In this document: piece after piece, positions 53,982 through 63,249 of the stretch | How the letters are laid out: each line of letters starts with the position of its first letter | Numbering within the stretch: the stretch's first letter is position 1 | Assembly (NCBI RefSeq): GCF_017809215.1 | Contig: NZ_CP065424.1 | Location: 3,504,001 to 3,568,000 of the forward strand | Direction: 5' to 3' | From: Heyndrickxia oleronia | GTDB lineage: Bacteria > Bacillota > Bacilli > Bacillales > Bacillaceae_C | Length of the DNA stretch: 64,000 nt | The notes under the pieces: generated by a model | Told to the model about the DNA's origin: nothing | What the model saw: the letters and a program-made list of their open reading frames with translations, nothing else | The model's database searches: none | Program-made: the position numbers and the translations under genes

Positions 53982-54699
53982 CTGTTATTTCATTTCGATT
54001 AAACGCACGAATCCTATAAGCATTTATTGCTGTTTCGCCTAATTGATCTAGTAAATTATAATTTGCATATGCACCAACAATGGCTCCGATTCCTGGAACT
54101 AGCTGAAGCATCTTTACGAAATCGATGTAATCCCGATATTCCTGTTGGAGAACTTGCCAATCAACGTCAACTAATTCACCCTTGACCTCATCCCAATGAC
54201 TAATCGTTTCTAATACGTTCTTTTTATGCTCTTCACTTGAAAATGCAAGCTGAAATACATATAAGATAAATAAACGTTCTTCATACGCTTTTACATCATA
54301 GCCATGAATAGAAGCGACTTCAAACAGAAACTTCATTTTAATGGATAAAAGAAGAGGAAAATCTGCAAGGCCTAATAAAAGTCCACCCGCACCTGTACCA
54401 GCACCTTCAACTACAGCCGTTTTTCGGAATTTATTTAAACTGTCCTTGATCAGTGCTTCTTTTTCCTCTAGTGATAAATTATAGGTCTCTTTTGGCTTTG
54501 TTAAATATTCAGAACCAAACAATGTAGCTTGCACCATTTTTTTTATACTTTCCGTGATTACTTTATGAGCTTTTTCAGGAATTAAACCATTGATCTTATC
54601 TTGTGCTTTTTTAGTTATTCGGTTCATCATTCCAGATTTTTTCATCATTTTCCGTTTCCATATCTCAACTTCACTCTTCATTCGTTGTTCACTATTCAT
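53953..54699 (-). CDS. ecsC: EcsC family protein
   Basis: A 248-residue protein with an EcsC domain (about 70-235; ALIKDSLNKFRKTAVVEGAG, TGAGGLLLGLADFPLLLSIK). It has hydrophobic glycine-rich stretches and may associate with the membrane. Function unknown. It follows ecsAB, as in B. subtilis, but a 150-bp gap and its own GGAGC site suggest separate expression. Confidence 0.9.
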   Translation of the reverse strand: MNSEQRMKSEVEIWKRKMMKKSGMMNRITKKAQDKINGLIPEKAHKVITESIKKMVQATLFGSEYLTKPKETYNLSLEEKEALIKDSLNKFRKTAVVEGAGTGAGGLLLGLADFPLLLSIKMKFLFEVASIHGYDVKAYEERLFILYVFQLAFSSEEHKKNVLETISHWDEVKGELVDVDWQVLQQEYRDYIDFVKMLQLVPGIGAIVGAYANYNLLDQLGETAINAYRIRAFNRNEITEEIPLDSDK

Positions 54700-54846
54700 C
54701 CAAGATGCTCCTTATTATTTTCTATTGAAGACATTTTACATAGATCCCATTCGGAAACATAGGCTAACGCTAATTACAACGGCTTCAGTGCTCTTTTGGA
54801 AAAAATAGAGCTTTACTCATACATACGTAGAAGAAGAAATGAAGTT

Positions 54847-56079
54847 TCAAAAAATCGTGCCTTTATTTATTTTTTTAATTCTAGAAGGAACAAACCATTT
54901 TACAAATCCTAAGGAAAATACGATATTTACGATTAAAACAATTAAGCCATTTTCCCATTTATTACTAATCAGTACAATGACTCCAAATATAACTGATTGT
55001 ACGAGTAAAATAACATGAAGCAACTTGATGAATGATTTTTCCTTGAATGATCTCTGGACAGGATACAGAAACTGCCAAATTTTTAATTCGTGGAATCGAA
55101 TCATAGGGATCAGTTGAAATCCTGTTAAATATAGGAAGATTATTGATATCCCTATCACTAAATAAAATTGATCACTAAAATAGAGGAGAACCCCCCCAAT
55201 TAGAAGCAATCGAATAAATAGACCAAAATATTCACTCGTACGCATAAATGTTCGAATAAAAAGATAAGAATAGGTATTCTTTTGATCATACTGAACAAAA
55301 TTCAATAATGGATCTAACCATTTTCTTCTTTTCACTTGTCCTCTCAACTTTGGAACATCTGTGAATAAATTTGCAAAGCGATAAAACGCGCTCATCCGCT
55401 TCTCTTCTTTATTAATTAAAATATCCCACTTTAATGTTTTTTCTTTAGTAGCTTGATGGTAAATAAAATACAAGCCTAAAAAGATAAGAATATAAAGTCC
55501 ATAAATCCATGGTGATGAACGTTCGATAATAAAATAAATAAAGCTGCCATTCACTACAAATCGGACAAGCCAATCCATATAAGATATTCTATAATCTTGA
55601 ATTTTCAAGACATCCCACTGCAAATAAAGATTCCAAAGCTTGACTATGAGAAGAATCAATAGGATTAAAAAGAAGGATTTAAACCCATTTCCAGTTACTT
55701 TAGCATACATTGGCATACAAGCTGCCAAAATCATTAATAAAATATATGACTGTAGCATAAAGCTTACATATATGGCTTTGCGGAAATAAAATTTCAATTT
55801 CATTTCGATTGGTAATAAATAAACTTTATCTGCTTCTTTTAAAAATGTGTATATCGGGCTCATTGTAAGAAATAGACCCAAAATAATTCCCATCACCCAA
55901 GCGACAGGAAAACTTTCATCTAAAGTTTTTACCCAGCCATTGTAATAAAATGCGCCTGCTCCAAGAGCAAAAATTGCAACAAATAGTAGATGATCATTAA
56001 AAATATATTTAAGATATTTTCTTAATTCAACTGTATGTAATTGAACACGTTCCTTCCACAAATTCTCAATCTGTTTCAT
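54847..56079 (-). CDS. ecsB: ABC transporter permease EcsB
   Basis: A 410-residue membrane permease with about eight to ten hydrophobic segments. With EcsA it forms an ABC exporter linked in B. subtilis to protein secretion, regulated intramembrane proteolysis by RasP, competence and sporulation. Its start overlaps ecsA by 14 bp, so translation is coupled. Confidence 0.93.
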   Translation of the reverse strand: MKQIENLWKERVQLHTVELRKYLKYIFNDHLLFVAIFALGAGAFYYNGWVKTLDESFPVAWVMGIILGLFLTMSPIYTFLKEADKVYLLPIEMKLKFYFRKAIYVSFMLQSYILLMILAACMPMYAKVTGNGFKSFFLILLILLIVKLWNLYLQWDVLKIQDYRISYMDWLVRFVVNGSFIYFIIERSSPWIYGLYILIFLGLYFIYHQATKEKTLKWDILINKEEKRMSAFYRFANLFTDVPKLRGQVKRRKWLDPLLNFVQYDQKNTYSYLFIRTFMRTSEYFGLFIRLLLIGGVLLYFSDQFYLVIGISIIFLYLTGFQLIPMIRFHELKIWQFLYPVQRSFKEKSFIKLLHVILLVQSVIFGVIVLISNKWENGLIVLIVNIVFSLGFVKWFVPSRIKKINKGTIF

Positions 56080-56812
56080 TTGTCTCTTCCTTTGTTAATT
56101 GAATATAAATATCATCTAAAGTTGCATTTGGCATATTGAATTCATTCTGTAGTTCTTGTAATGTCCCTTTCGCTCTAACTTGTCCATTGTGCAATATCAC
56201 AAAGCCATCACAATAGCGTTCAGCCGTTGCAAGAATATGGGTTGAGATTAATATTCCCGCACCACTATCTTTCATTTTGTTCATCAAATCTAATAAAGAT
56301 TGGATTCCCAGTGGATCCAAGCCGACAAACGGTTCATCAATAATATAAAGCTCAGGCTCCACTAAAAAGGCTGACATAATCATTACCTTTTGCTTCATCC
56401 CTTTTGAAAAATGAGCAGGGAACCAACCCAGTTTCTTATCTAAGCGGAATTCTTTTAATAAAGGTTGAATTCGAGAATGATACGTTTCACCACTAATTCC
56501 ATAGGCCATAGCTGTTAATTTTAAATGTTCATCTAGTGTCAATTCGTCATACAATATTGGTGATTCAGGTATATAGGAAAATTGTTTCCGATATTCATCT
56601 GGATCTTTTTGAAGATTACGATCATTGATTTGGATATTTCCTTTTTTAGGTTCCATCAAACCGATAATATGCTTAATTGTTGTACTTTTCCCAGCACCAT
56701 TTAAACCAATCAATCCGATCATCTGCTTTTCTTCAATCGTAAAGGAAACATCATTTAAAACAGGCTTTTTAGTATAACCTCCTGTAAGATTTTCTACTTT
56801 TAATAGCGACAT
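56066..56812 (-). CDS. ecsA: ABC transporter ATP-binding protein EcsA
   Basis: A 248-residue ATPase. Walker A GLNGAGKST near 36-44, signature FSKGMKQKVM, Walker B LYIIDEPFVGLDP, switch His in STHILATAERY. It powers EcsB. ATG 56812 lies behind AAGGACG. Divergent from hit across a 526-bp gap. Confidence 0.95.
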   Translation of the reverse strand: MSLLKVENLTGGYTKKPVLNDVSFTIEEKQMIGLIGLNGAGKSTTIKHIIGLMEPKKGNIQINDRNLQKDPDEYRKQFSYIPESPILYDELTLDEHLKLTAMAYGISGETYHSRIQPLLKEFRLDKKLGWFPAHFSKGMKQKVMIMSAFLVEPELYIIDEPFVGLDPLGIQSLLDLMNKMKDSGAGILISTHILATAERYCDGFVILHNGQVRAKGTLQELQNEFNMPNATLDDIYIQLTKEETNETD

Positions 56813-57025
56813 GATTTAGACGTCCTTTCTTTTATATCTCTACAATTATTTTTTTAAAAAAATTAATCTTTATCAGTATACTTTCTTCTATATTGTACAT
56901 GATATTAAGCGAAGGGGTTAACAAACGCAAATAAAATCGGGGTGGTTATTAAAGGCCGAAACCGTTTTAAAAGCGATAAAGATGGTCAAATGGGTATGGC
57001 AACAACGAAATAACATTCACATCAA

Positions 57026-57171
57026 AAATGAGGTGTTTGTCGAAGATCACTTACTGTTTTAGACGTTAATAATAATGTTAAAACAATAAGGGGATGATCG
57101 CGTTGAACAAAGGTCATTTACTCCATTCATTTGAATAGCAACTCACTAATAAATGAGGTGTTTATCAAAGA
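57026..57171 (+). repeat. Duplicated 21-bp motif in ecsA-hit gap
   Basis: AAATGAGGTGTTTGTCGAAG at 57026-57045 recurs with two changes at 57151-57170, each extended by A. Both copies could encode NEVF followed by V/I and E/K-D. The gap also has a short TTG ORF (MNKGHLLHSFE) behind AAGGGGATG. No clear gene. Confidence 0.45.
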
Positions 57172-57214
57172 CAGACCAATGGTTTTTTAAAACCCTTTAA
57201 GTTCCCCTTCATTT

Positions 57215-57245
57215 GGGACAGGATTTCATTCGAATATCCTGTCCC
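57215..57245 (+). terminator. Orphan terminator upstream of hit
   Basis: Stem GGGACAGGAT/ATCCTGTCCC followed by TTTTA. No recognised gene precedes it on the plus strand, suggesting a small RNA or decayed small gene between 56900 and 57215. Confidence 0.7.
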
Positions 57246-57338
57246 TTTTATTTGTAGGATAAACCTTCATTCCAATTCTAGCCATCATACGTTATACTTA
57301 AAATAAGATATTTAAATCCTTAGAAAGGTGGAACAAAC

Positions 57339-57761
57339 ATGAGTGATTGTATTTTTTGCAAAATTGTCAATGGTGAAATTCCATCAGCAAAGATCTATGA
57401 AGATGAACATGTAATGGCTTTTATCGATATTAGTCAAGTCACTAAAGGACATACATTAATTATCCCAAAAATACATAAGGAAAATATTTTTGAATTAACT
57501 CCAGAAATTGCTTCTCACCTTTTTGAAGTGGTCCCAAAAATCGCCAATGCATTGAAAAAGGAATTCAATCCTATTGGTATGAATTTGGTAAATAATAATG
57601 GTGAACAGGCAGGACAAACTGTTTTCCACTTCCATTTACATCTAATCCCGAGATATGGTAAAGGCGATGGATTTGGTGCTGTATGGAAAAATAATCAAAG
57701 TGAATACACTCAAAAAGATTATACTAAGATGGCAATGGCTATTTCAAAAAATATTCAATAA
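57339..57761 (+). CDS. hit: HIT family protein
   Basis: A 140-residue histidine-triad nucleotide hydrolase (HINT type) with the triad in VFHFHLHLIPRY near 95-106 and an N-terminal CIFCKIVNGEIPS holding two Cys. It cleaves adenosine phosphoramidates in vitro; role in Bacillus unclear. ATG 57339 follows AAAGGTGG. Divergent from ecsA, as in B. subtilis. Confidence 0.95.
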   Translation: MSDCIFCKIVNGEIPSAKIYEDEHVMAFIDISQVTKGHTLIIPKIHKENIFELTPEIASHLFEVVPKIANALKKEFNPIGMNLVNNNGEQAGQTVFHFHLHLIPRYGKGDGFGAVWKNNQSEYTQKDYTKMAMAISKNIQ

Positions 57762-57773
57762 AAAGAAAGAGAA

Positions 57774-57799
57774 GTCCTGCAAATCTGCAGGATTTTTTA
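57774..57799 (+). terminator. Terminator of hit
   Basis: Stem TCCTGCA/TGCAGGA then TTTTTT. Confidence 0.85.
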
Positions 57800-57823
57800 T
57801 CATTTTCATGCTTATATTCTATG

Positions 57824-58018
57824 TTACCGAATTACCATCAATAAAAACAAACTTAATAGCATGGAAATGAGTCCTCCGCTTCCCAAAACGATCATTCTTT
57901 GTTTTAAAATCCTTTTTGGCGGATAAACGCCTGGACGTTGAAATTTAAGAAAAGCTAGAATCATGCCTATAAAAAAACATCCACTAATAAAAAAGAGGCA
58001 AAATAAGATCCCACTCAT
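57824..58018 (-). CDS. 64-residue small membrane protein
   Basis: Two membrane segments (ILFCLFFISGCFFIGMILAF and LGSGGLISMLLSLFLLMVI) joined by a basic loop (RPGVYPPKRILKQR). ATG 58018 has a good ribosome site (AAGAGGTGTG), which supports a real gene. No family recognised. It lies between hit and yhaH on the opposite strand. Confidence 0.7.
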   Translation of the reverse strand: MSGILFCLFFISGCFFIGMILAFLKFQRPGVYPPKRILKQRMIVLGSGGLISMLLSLFLLMVIR

Positions 58019-58280
58019 TCATCACACCTCTTAAGAATAAATTATATTTTTAAAATACTTCCTACCTAAAAACTATGCATAAATATATAGTATAATGTAT
58101 AGATTATTTTATTTTTTGACCATAAATATAGGAATTAACGTGATTTTTCTAAAAATTTATCATATAATTTATATAAACTTGCAGGATTTTGCAAATTATT
58201 GTAGAAAAATAGTATAGAGGTATGCTAAAAATTCTTAATAATCACTTTTTACTATAAATATTCTTAATGAGGTGAGGGTT

Positions 58281-58643
58281 ATGGATAAAAAATCATTATT
58301 GTTTGGATTAATTGTCGGGGGAGTAGCTGGTTCGATCACAGCTTTATTATCTGCTCCTTCCTCTGGAAAAGAACTAAGACAACAACTAACAAATTCTAAG
58401 GATGAATGGATTGCAACAGTCAAGGACATGACCAAAAATGCCAATGAGTTAAAAAAATCTATTCATGTATTAACCACAGAAGGTAAAGAAATGGCCGTAC
58501 AGTTAATAACTGATGTGAAATCATCGATTTCTGAATGGCAAAATAATATAGAAACTAATAAAGAAAATATTTATAGTGAGGTTCAATCATTAAGAGATAC
58601 GATCGAACAATTAGAATCACAGATTAAAAAGGAAAAGTCCTAA
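58281..58643 (+). CDS. yhaH: YtxH-domain protein YhaH
   Basis: A 120-residue protein: one N-terminal membrane helix with the YtxH signature (LIVGGVAGSITALLSAPSSG, then KELRQQL), followed by a long coiled-coil region. YtxH proteins are stress-linked membrane proteins of unknown function. I start at ATG 58281, after GAGGTGAGG. The 260-bp gap before it is AT-rich promoter DNA. Confidence 0.88.
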   Translation: MDKKSLLFGLIVGGVAGSITALLSAPSSGKELRQQLTNSKDEWIATVKDMTKNANELKKSIHVLTTEGKEMAVQLITDVKSSISEWQNNIETNKENIYSEVQSLRDTIEQLESQIKKEKS

Positions 58644-58754
58644 AAAACTTTTCCTAATTATTGATATTCTAAAAATTTTGTAAATTTATATCTTTATTAA
58701 TTTTTACTTTATTGGCATAATGATAATAAGATATATATATAAGTGGGTGAAAAA

Positions 58755-59339
58755 ATGGGAGATAAACCATATTCTGTAATGGAAGCCATGCTTTTTAGTC
58801 AAAGAGTTGCACAAATAAGCAAAGCAATTTGGAAAATGATTGAAAAAGATTGGCAACAATGGATAAAACCTTATGATTTAAACATTAATGAACATCATAT
58901 TCTCTGGATTGCCTATCATTTAAAGGGAGCATCAATTTCAGATGTTGCAAAATTTGGAGTTATGCATGTCTCAACAGCGTTTAATTTTTCGAAAAAATTA
59001 GAGGAAAGAGGATTATTAGAATTCTCTAAAAAGGAAAACGATAAACGGAACACATATATACAATTAACTTCAAAAGGCGAATCCCTTTTATTAGATTCAA
59101 TGGAGGCATTCGATCCTAGCAATAATACTGTGTTAAATGGCGCGTTGCCACTTAGAAACATATACGGAAAATTCCCTGAATTTATTGAATTAATGACAAT
59201 CATACGTAATATGTATGGTGATCATTTTATGGAAATTTTCGAAAAGTCATTTCATAATATTGAAACAGAATTCTATGAGGAAAATGGAAGTGTGAAAAAG
59301 CTTCCTACCGAAGAAAAGGAAAGATTAAGCAATTTTTAA
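58755..59339 (+). CDS. hpr: Transition-state regulator Hpr (ScoC)
   Basis: A 194-residue MarR-family repressor that in B. subtilis controls protease and sporulation genes. The sequence is strongly Hpr-like: [54 protein letters not shown] (recognition helix), [13 protein letters not shown] (wing). I start at ATG 58755; the GTG at 58743 is within the GTGGGTG ribosome site. It follows yhaH by about 110 bp. Confidence 0.95.
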   Translation: MGDKPYSVMEAMLFSQRVAQISKAIWKMIEKDWQQWIKPYDLNINEHHILWIAYHLKGASISDVAKFGVMHVSTAFNFSKKLEERGLLEFSKKENDKRNTYIQLTSKGESLLLDSMEAFDPSNNTVLNGALPLRNIYGKFPEFIELMTIIRNMYGDHFMEIFEKSFHNIETEFYEENGSVKKLPTEEKERLSNF

Positions 59340-59367
59340 CTTTCCAATACTATTTTTGAAGATCCAT

Positions 59368-59700
59368 TTATACAATATTACGGAGAAGAATTTCCATAAG
59401 CTCCGGATATAGCTTCTGTTTTATACAAGCCTGTATAACTTCTTTTGGATCTAATTTTGGATTGAGCTCTTCTATAAACTTTTTATAAAGTGGCGCGAAG
59501 AAAACAAAATGGTCTTCCTTTTGCTCTTCACTCTCTTTACTAAGCTTTTGACAAAGTTTATGGAAGGCTTCAACTTCTTTTTTTTGAAGTTTTTTTTCAA
59601 TAATTAATCGGTAAAATTCATAATGATGATCATTAATCATTTCCATTAATAATTTTTGATAAAACTCTATTCGATCAAGTCTTTGTTCGATGGATTCCAT
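59368..59700 (-). CDS. yhaI: YhaI family protein
   Basis: A 110-residue helical protein (MESIEQRLDRIEFYQKLLME at the start). It matches B. subtilis YhaI in size, start and place beside hpr. Function unknown. ATG 59700 follows TGAGGT. The 310-bp gap up to 60014 contains only AT-rich DNA. Confidence 0.85.
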   Translation of the reverse strand: MESIEQRLDRIEFYQKLLMEMINDHHYEFYRLIIEKKLQKKEVEAFHKLCQKLSKESEEQKEDHFVFFAPLYKKFIEELNPKLDPKEVIQACIKQKLYPELMEILLRNIV

Positions 59701-60013
59701 ATGTTTACCTCATTTACATTTAATTATCTTTAAAAGGAAGCCTACCACTTCTATAATACATTGCATATACATAGTATAATACAATATTGGCTTCTCTATA
59801 TCATTATCTTTAGATTATAGAAATGAACATTAAATGATCATTGTAAGATTCGAAATTCGTTTTTCAAATCATCTTTGTAGATTTATATTTTACCTATTTT
59901 TAACTATAATTCCAAACCTCTCATTCCAATAGAATACGAAAATATCTATCTTTTTATATTAAAATTTGGTATCTTTAAGCATAAGCGAAACTGGAAATAC
60001 AGGGAGGGATTTT

Positions 60014-60193
60014 ATGATCTCCATATTTATTTTGTTTGGGATTGTAATCGTATACCTTATAAATAATATGACGAATGCACTTTGTATACAAAAAGAGATC
60101 CCTGAGGATAGACAACCAAAAGTCTTTACGACTATTAATATTCTCGTTACAATTTTGCTTGTTTCTTCATATGTTGAAATACTTTATACATAA
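60014..60193 (+). CDS. 59-residue small membrane protein
   Basis: Two membrane segments (MISIFILFGIVIVYLINNM and TINILVTILLVSSYVEILY) around a short charged loop (QKEIPEDRQPK). I choose ATG 60014, right after GGGAGGGA; the longer frame from 59966 has no ribosome site. Family not recognised. Confidence 0.7.
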   Translation: MISIFILFGIVIVYLINNMTNALCIQKEIPEDRQPKVFTTINILVTILLVSSYVEILYT

Positions 60194-60337
60194 GAAAAAG
60201 CATAGCATTTAATTCATATGTCATAAAACAAGCTCTTTACAGTTTTAACTAACCTCATTCATTGAGAAAAAGAGCCTAAAACAAAGATCTTGGGTCTCCT
60301 CATGATTATACTAGCCATCTACTTTTTAAACCACGAC

Positions 60338-60372
60338 AAAAAATCAGGTCCCCAAGGAACCTGATTTTTTTT
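60338..60372. terminator. Terminator after first yjcZ gene
   Basis: AAAAAATCAGGT paired with ACCTGATTTTTT, with T runs both ways. Confidence 0.85.
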
Positions 60373-60403
60373 CTACTTATACAAGACCAACTAGTCGGAT
60401 CTA

Positions 60404-60493
60404 TTAATAGATCCAAGATGCACCAATGATAATTAACAAAATAAACAATACAACGAGTAACGCAAAGCCGCTGCCATATGCTGCACCACCCAT
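60404..60493 (-). CDS. YjcZ family sporulation miniprotein
   Basis: A 29-residue protein, MGGAAYGSGFALLVVLFILL then IIIGASWIY: glycine/tyrosine head and a single membrane helix, the hallmark of the YjcZ (sporulation YjcZ) family. ATG 60493 is preceded by GGGAGGTGAC. A paralogue lies 134 bp upstream. Expected in spores or the forespore membrane; function unknown. Confidence 0.88.
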   Translation of the reverse strand: MGGAAYGSGFALLVVLFILLIIIGASWIY

Positions 60494-60626
60494 AAAGGGT
60501 CACCTCCCTATCATTGAAATAGTATATTTTATTCATTTCCATCTTTGATGTTAAGGCATATAACTAAAATTTAAGTTTATGTTAGAACCCTACATTTACA
60601 TGGTTTTGAAAAATACCCAGCAAGCC

Positions 60627-60713
60627 TTAACAGATAAAAGCTGCACCTACTATGACTAAAAGAATGAACAATACAACGATTAAGGCGAATCCGCCACCAT
60701 AAGCAAAGCCCAT
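60627..60713 (-). CDS. YjcZ family sporulation miniprotein (paralogue)
   Basis: A 28-residue protein, MGFAYGGGFALIVVLFILLV then IVGAAFIC. It is the same design as its neighbour, from tandem duplication. ATG 60713 follows GGAGG. Confidence 0.87.
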   Translation of the reverse strand: MGFAYGGGFALIVVLFILLVIVGAAFIC

Positions 60714-60894
60714 AATTCCGATACCTCCTTTTCTATTTCTATATATCCTATGTACATATAACTACTTTGACTAAATCAAAAGCCCAAAAATACAGTTATT
60801 TTTTCCTTTAATCAGAGAATAAAAAGTTAAAATTTGATGAGAAATCCATAAAAATTCCATAAGCTTCCGTTTTATGTTTCTTTTCTGATAAAAA

Positions 60895-60906
60895 TTATGG
60901 TATAGT
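60895..60906 (+). promoter_or_regulatory. Extended -10 promoter of prsA
   Basis: TATGGTATAGT: an extended -10 (TGnTATAGT), about 60 bp before prsA. No good -35, as often with extended -10 promoters. Confidence 0.45.
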
Positions 60907-60964
60907 ATGTTTTGTAGGTTTTATTTGGCGGATTTAATTAGATTAGACAGGGAGTTGTTTATTG

Positions 60965-61852
60965 ATGAAAAAATGGGTATTATCCCTTTCATTAGCAGCA
61001 GGTGTTATAGGACTAGCTGCATGTGGCAACAGTGGCGATGAAGTAGTAGTAAAAACTAAAGCAGGAAATGTAACGAAAGATGAACTTTACGAAGCAATGA
61101 AAGATAAAGTTGGTGATCAAGTACTACAACAACTTGTTTTTGATAAAGTTCTTTCTGATAAATATAAAGTGTCTGATAAAGAAGTAGATAAGCAAGTGAA
61201 AGATGCAAAGGATCAGCTTGGTGACCAATTTGAAATGGCACTTCAGCAATACGGTTATGGAAGTGAAGAAGATTTCCGTAATACGATAAAAGTTGGCCTT
61301 TTACAAGAGAAAGCAGCTACAAAAGATTTAAAAATAACAGACAAAGATATTAAAGAGTACTATGACAATAATATTAAGCCTGATATTAAAGCCAGCCACA
61401 TTCTAGTAGCTGATGAAAAAACAGCAAAAGAAGTGAAGGACAAGCTTAATAAAGGTGAAAAATTTGAAGATTTAGCGAAGAAATATGGTACTGATGGAAC
61501 GAAAGATAATGGTGGAGACCTTGGTTGGTTTAATACCGATAAAATGGATGCAACATTCACAGAGGCTGCCTACAAATTAAAAGTAGGTGAAGTAAGTGAG
61601 CCTGTTCAAACTCAATTCGGTTATCATATTATTAAGCTAACTGGTAAGAAGGATAAAGCACCTCTAGACGATAAAATGAAAAAAGAAATTAAAGAAAAAA
61701 TTAAACAATCTAAGGTAGATCAAACAAAAGTTCAAGAAGTAATGAAAAAAGAAATCAAAAATGCAAAATTAGATATTAAAGATAAAGATCTGAAAAAAGC
61801 ATTTGATAATGTATTAAACGCTGATACTTCTGATTCTACATCTAAAAAATAA
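60965..61852 (+). CDS. prsA: Foldase lipoprotein PrsA
   Basis: A 295-residue lipoprotein: signal peptide with lipobox GLAAC (Cys near 20), N-terminal chaperone region, parvulin-type peptidyl-prolyl isomerase domain about 133-225 (ASHILVADEKTAKEVKDKL, DLGWFNTDKMDATF, TQFGYHIIKLTGK), then a Lys-rich tail. Folds secreted proteins on the outside of the membrane; essential in B. subtilis. Start ATG 60965; the TTG just before it is less likely. It is followed by a strong terminator. Confidence 0.96.
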   Translation: MKKWVLSLSLAAGVIGLAACGNSGDEVVVKTKAGNVTKDELYEAMKDKVGDQVLQQLVFDKVLSDKYKVSDKEVDKQVKDAKDQLGDQFEMALQQYGYGSEEDFRNTIKVGLLQEKAATKDLKITDKDIKEYYDNNIKPDIKASHILVADEKTAKEVKDKLNKGEKFEDLAKKYGTDGTKDNGGDLGWFNTDKMDATFTEAAYKLKVGEVSEPVQTQFGYHIIKLTGKKDKAPLDDKMKKEIKEKIKQSKVDQTKVQEVMKKEIKNAKLDIKDKDLKKAFDNVLNADTSDSTSKK

Positions 61853-61855
61853 TAA

Positions 61856-61890
61856 AAAAAGAACAAGGTGGAATCACCTTGTTCTTTTTT
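61856..61890. terminator. Bidirectional terminator prsA/yhaL
   Basis: AAAAAGAACAAGGTG paired with CACCTTGTTCTTTTT around GAAT. Confidence 0.9.
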
Positions 61891-62074
61891 ATCCTGCTTC
61901 TTTGACTTGCTTTCTTCTCTCTTTCTCTTCTTCCATCCGTTCTATATATTCTTCCCCTTCTTTTTCAATCCATTCTTGCTCAAGTTGACGATCTTCTCTT
62001 GAAGTTTTAATTGCCATAAAAGCACTAACAGCGATTCCAGCGATAACAAAATAAATCCATATTGGCAGTGACAT
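61889..62074 (-). CDS. yhaL: Sporulation protein YhaL
   Basis: A 61-residue protein: one N-terminal membrane helix (WIYFVIAGIAVSAFMAIK) and a highly charged tail (QEWIEKEGEEYIERMEEEKE). Matches B. subtilis YhaL, expressed in sporulation, function unknown. ATG 62074 follows AAAGGGG. Confidence 0.87.
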   Translation of the reverse strand: MSLPIWIYFVIAGIAVSAFMAIKTSREDRQLEQEWIEKEGEEYIERMEEEKERRKQVKEAG

Positions 62075-62194
62075 GTGCTAATCCCCTTTCAAAGATTGTC
62101 CTTTTCTACAAGGTATGCTTGAAAAAAATAAAAAAGAACCAAAGGAGATGAAATAACTATCGATTGTTTTGTTAAAGGTGTATCTATTTATTCA

Positions 62195-63139
62195 TTATTT
62201 ATGAAAAGTAGGTTTATAGAAGGAACGATTATCTAAAGCAAAAACACGCTCGCTAAACTCACCTGGTTTTACATGACGAAGGGTTCGATCTAACATATTC
62301 ATCTTCGCATCTAAATTATCAATATAATGAAGAATTTCAGCCTCTTTAATCATCGGTGGTTTTGCACTTCCCCATTCTGGCTTTCCATGATGACTTAGGA
62401 CAAGGTGTTGTAATACCATTACTTCCTCACCTTGTATGCCTAGTTCCTCTGCTGCTTTTGCAATTTCATTGACCATAATCGTAATATGTCCCAATAAATT
62501 CCCTTCGACCGTATAGGTGGTTGAAATGGGTCCTGAGAGCTCTTTTACTTTACCAAGATCGTGTAAAAGAATTCCCGCGTACAATAAATCTCGATCTAAG
62601 GATGGATAAAGGGTTGTAATTGCTTTTGCCAAATCAAGCATAGATACTACATGATAGGCTAATCCAGAAACAAACTCATGATGATTTTTCGTGGCAGCAG
62701 GATAAACAAGAAAATCACTATTATACTTTTTTAATAGATGTCTTGTTATTCTTTGTATATTCGGGTTATTCATTTCAAAAATATATTGAGTAATCTTGCT
62801 TGTCATCTCATCTTGACTAGCTGGGGCAGATTCGAGAAAATCAGAGATTTGCACCCCATCATGATCCCCGGCTGGTCGAATTTGCCGAATTCTTAACTGT
62901 AGTCTTCCACGATAATTTTGAATATCGCCTGCAACCTTTACAATGGTTTCAGATTTATATGTTTGCGCATCTGAATCGGATACATCCCAAAGCTTTGCTT
63001 CAATATCCCCTGTTTGATCTTGAAGATTTAAAGATAAAAAAGGTTTTCCATTACTAGCAATCCCTTTTGTGCTATTTTTAATTAATAAATAAAGCTCAAT
63101 TTGTTCACCCACATCAAAGTTCATGAGTCCTTTTGTCAT
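62195..63139 (-). CDS. yhaM: 3'-5' exoribonuclease YhaM
   Basis: A 314-residue nuclease: OB-fold nucleic-acid-binding domain about 15-100 ([24 protein letters not shown] region) and HD domain about 160-280 ([38 protein letters not shown]). It degrades RNA and single-stranded DNA 3' to 5'. ATG 63139 is behind GGGGGAT. It follows yhaN, as in B. subtilis. Confidence 0.94.
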   Translation of the reverse strand: MTKGLMNFDVGEQIELYLLIKNSTKGIASNGKPFLSLNLQDQTGDIEAKLWDVSDSDAQTYKSETIVKVAGDIQNYRGRLQLRIRQIRPAGDHDGVQISDFLESAPASQDEMTSKITQYIFEMNNPNIQRITRHLLKKYNSDFLVYPAATKNHHEFVSGLAYHVVSMLDLAKAITTLYPSLDRDLLYAGILLHDLGKVKELSGPISTTYTVEGNLLGHITIMVNEIAKAAEELGIQGEEVMVLQHLVLSHHGKPEWGSAKPPMIKEAEILHYIDNLDAKMNMLDRTLRHVKPGEFSERVFALDNRSFYKPTFHK

Positions 63140-63249
63140 TTAAATCCCCCAATTTCTCCTTACTGCATCAAATCATCTCATCTAATAAATGCAGAATTGA
63201 ATTTTTATATGCTACCAAGCTTCATTCCATTGGAAGTCTTTCATTGTTT

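Noticed and set aside
60306..60542. 78-codon minus frame
   Set aside because: Out-of-frame shadow over the terminator and the real yjcZ gene.
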